Part shown: one piece after another, positions 61,905 to 64,000 of the stretch
Numbering within the stretch: position 1 is the first letter of the stretch
Layout: the number at the start of each line of letters is the position of its first letter
DNA from: Daphnia carinata
Lineage: Eukaryota; Arthropoda; Branchiopoda; Diplostraca; Daphniidae
DNA length: 64,000 nucleotides
Direction of reading: 5' to 3'
NCBI RefSeq assembly: GCF_022539665.2
Contig: NC_081333.1
Location: 6,756,971-6,820,970, forward strand
Position numbers and translations under genes: made by a program
Notes under the pieces: model-generated
What the model saw: only the letters and a program-made list of their open reading frames with translations
Told to the model about the DNA's origin: nothing
Database searches by the model: none

Positions 61905-64000
61905 GCACACGTGTACTAATTTACAACACCAGTTATTGCAAAGCGCGTTAATAAGTGTGAAACTAGTTCATGTCCTTTAATACTTGACAAGTGTTTATTG
62001 GTAGATGCAAGTGGGCATAGCAAGCGAGAAGCAGTCGCGCTCGTGTCGTCTATGCAAACAAATTATGGTGCGCAAAAACTTGGGATCATTTGCATATTCC
62101 AGTGTTTGCTAACCGACTCAAATAGTCAGAAGTCTCGCAGTTGTCAGGTTAGCAAACGGCATAACGCGTTTCATTTTAATTTCTCCAGCTGGAATTGAAT
62201 CACCTTGGCATTCATGTAACCGCGTCTAGAGCCTGATGTGTTGAATATGGCACCTAAATTCAAATTACGAAGAAAATCCGAAATTAAAAAAAAGTGCTGC
62301 AATGTTTATCTGCATTACATTGGGTGCACCTTCGACGCTGTTGCATAACACCAGCCTGCTGTAACATAAAAGAAAAAAAAAATAATTTGATGGTGGATCG
62401 TGTAGGAGTTCGTTGTGTACACATCTTGGTCACGGCTGTAGGGTATCAATATTGCTGTTGAACGAAGAATGTCAAGCAAAGGGCGCTGCACATCTGCATG
62501 AACAGCTGGTACATTATAGCTATTATAGACGCTACGTATACATTTTCAACACGAAGGGTCTCCTGATGATTGAAGCTCCACCCCACAAGTGACAAGAAAA
62601 TTTGAATATACATAAACGCCTACATAAACAGAGTTTGCGCTAGTATGAATGTAATATGACGGGGATTGCTGTATAATCGATCTAGAAACGCGCGACTACC
62701 CATTTTCATATAGCAACTGAGATGTTGACAATAACATTTGATTAAAACTGTCAATTGGGTGCCGTGCACTGCTGACTCGCATCATGGCAGAATTCTAGAA
62801 CAGGCAATATACGAAAATTCTAAAAAAAAAAAACAAACTCAAATGGAATCTTAACTCTATTTAGGATATTGCTTAATGCATTGAAATGTTGCAAGTGTTT
62901 TGGACACCTGACGTATACAGAATAACTGAGACAAAACACCAAGGATCGGATCATGTGGTCATTGCCCATTCAGGTCCAATAATAGCTTCCAGAGTTCTTG
63001 AATAATCCAGGTGCACAGCTGCTCCAGAAGCATCTCAGCTGTCACATATTTTGCCTGATACTTTACAGACTTATACTGTTGTAGAAAGACGTGATCGGAT
63101 TTCGGATCGATTCATTGTCGTTGGTCAGGACTTGGCCACATGTTGGCTGCCGCTTTCTGTCTGATGGATCATCTAGGGCGTTATTTGCACGGCAGCACAC
63201 GCACATCCATACAGACTAAAAATAACGAACACAAGGGCTTTTTCTCGGAACGGGATCGATGTAAGGAGAGAGGATTAAGATTGATCTATTCTATACTCCT
63301 CTCCATCCATCTTCTTCCCTCCGATCTGTGACGTTGTGAATACTGAGTGTGAAAAATAGCGACATAAATAGAAGCCTCTGAGTCGGATTGTGACACACGT
63401 GAGCAAACGAGCCCAAAAAAACGGACTGGAATTTGACGATCTAATGAAAGTTGTTGACTATACCGGCCTCAGAGTTTTTGAACGAGATGGTCAGAAACCA
63501 TACCATCGTACCAAACATCAAATCATAATCAGTGGTGATAGCATAGCACCAGGAATTCAACGGTAGACATCATCGTTACAACACTCTTACCTAGTATGAA
63601 CATGCGTGTATACATGTAATGGTGGGTAACATTACATAGAAATGCAGGTCGTCATGTTATGACGTCAACCGTGGCCCAACGGGCGTTGTTCTCAGTAATC
63701 GATCTCAATAAATCTTTCTTAGCATTGAGTCTGACTTTGCTACGCCGAACCATAAATCACAGAACTTAAAGATGGGTGTACGTCTGTGATAGATACAAAA
63801 CACGAAAGTTTTCCTGCTTCCAAATATAAGATTACGCATGTTGCGTTGCTGCAAACACCAACAGCAAGCTGAACTACAGGCGTACATGTGTGCCATTCTG
63901 CAATCGCTTACCCGTATTTACAGAGATGGTCCACCTACACTAGTAAGCAAATATCTCTGTTTTAGATGGCCCGGTTTTTCTTTGTTACACGTAATTATTT
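61905..64000. other. Intergenic, no gene recognised
   Basis: Only short frames without motifs or splice partners. An A-rich run at 62821-62833 and general AT richness. Confidence 0.4.

Noticed and set aside
1-64000. CRISPR arrays, prophage or bacterial operons
   Set aside because: No regularly spaced repeats with unique spacers and no bacterial gene organisation. The genes have introns.

Overview
The window is eukaryotic: AT-rich, with introns of mostly 60-120 nt (some 1 kb or more), GT-AG splicing, TATA-driven secreted-peptide genes and dense non-autonomous DNA transposons. The recognisable genes (a Gbx/unplugged homeobox gene, a HECTD2-type ubiquitin ligase, a CPAP1-type single chitin-binding-domain protein and a Dicer-1 relic) point to an arthropod. 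The compact introns and overall gene style fit a branchiopod crustacean such as Daphnia. The species is inference only.

Layout. 1-4.8 kb: no gene recognised. 4.97-6.4 kb (+): two-exon Gbx/unplugged gene. 6.4-12.4 kb: apparently non-coding, with a 91-bp direct repeat. 12.2-14.5 kb: dispersed repeats, hairpins and a two-exon secreted-peptide gene (-). 14.98-17.92 kb (-): a Dicer-1 pseudogene with at least seven frame breaks. 18.2-18.5 kb: two orphan exons of an unknown gene. 18.76-18.96 kb: tRNA-derived SINE with a 15-bp target-site duplication (TSD). 19.89-23.75 kb: a 3.87-kb Mutator-like element (MULE) with ~635-bp terminal inverted repeats (TIRs), inserted into an older dispersed repeat. 24.85-25.38 kb: a 96-bp MULE-derived MITE and a hAT-type MITE. 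25.9-26.9 kb: unrecognised ORFs. 30.4-30.9 kb (-): three-exon gene for an 82-residue, six-cysteine secreted peptide. 31.1-36.4 kb: a transposon-rich block with a 1.14-kb TIR element, a covarying hairpin pair and three hAT-like MITEs. 38.5-39.2 kb (+): small membrane-protein gene. 42.6-52.4 kb (-): 19-exon HECTD2-type E3 ligase, which I could splice completely to a predicted 765 residues. 53.4-53.7 kb: possible cysteine-rich exon. 60.5-61.8 kb (+): CPAP1-type cuticle/peritrophin protein.

The host genes do not form a pathway: a developmental transcription factor, a ubiquitin ligase, a cuticle protein and two small secreted peptides are simply neighbours. What links much of the window is transposon activity (MULE, hAT and SINE insertions with readable TSDs, one nested) beside a dead Dicer-1 copy. 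No CRISPR array, phage or bacterial operon is present. All exon models come from reading frames, splice signals and remembered family motifs; no search or transcript data were available.
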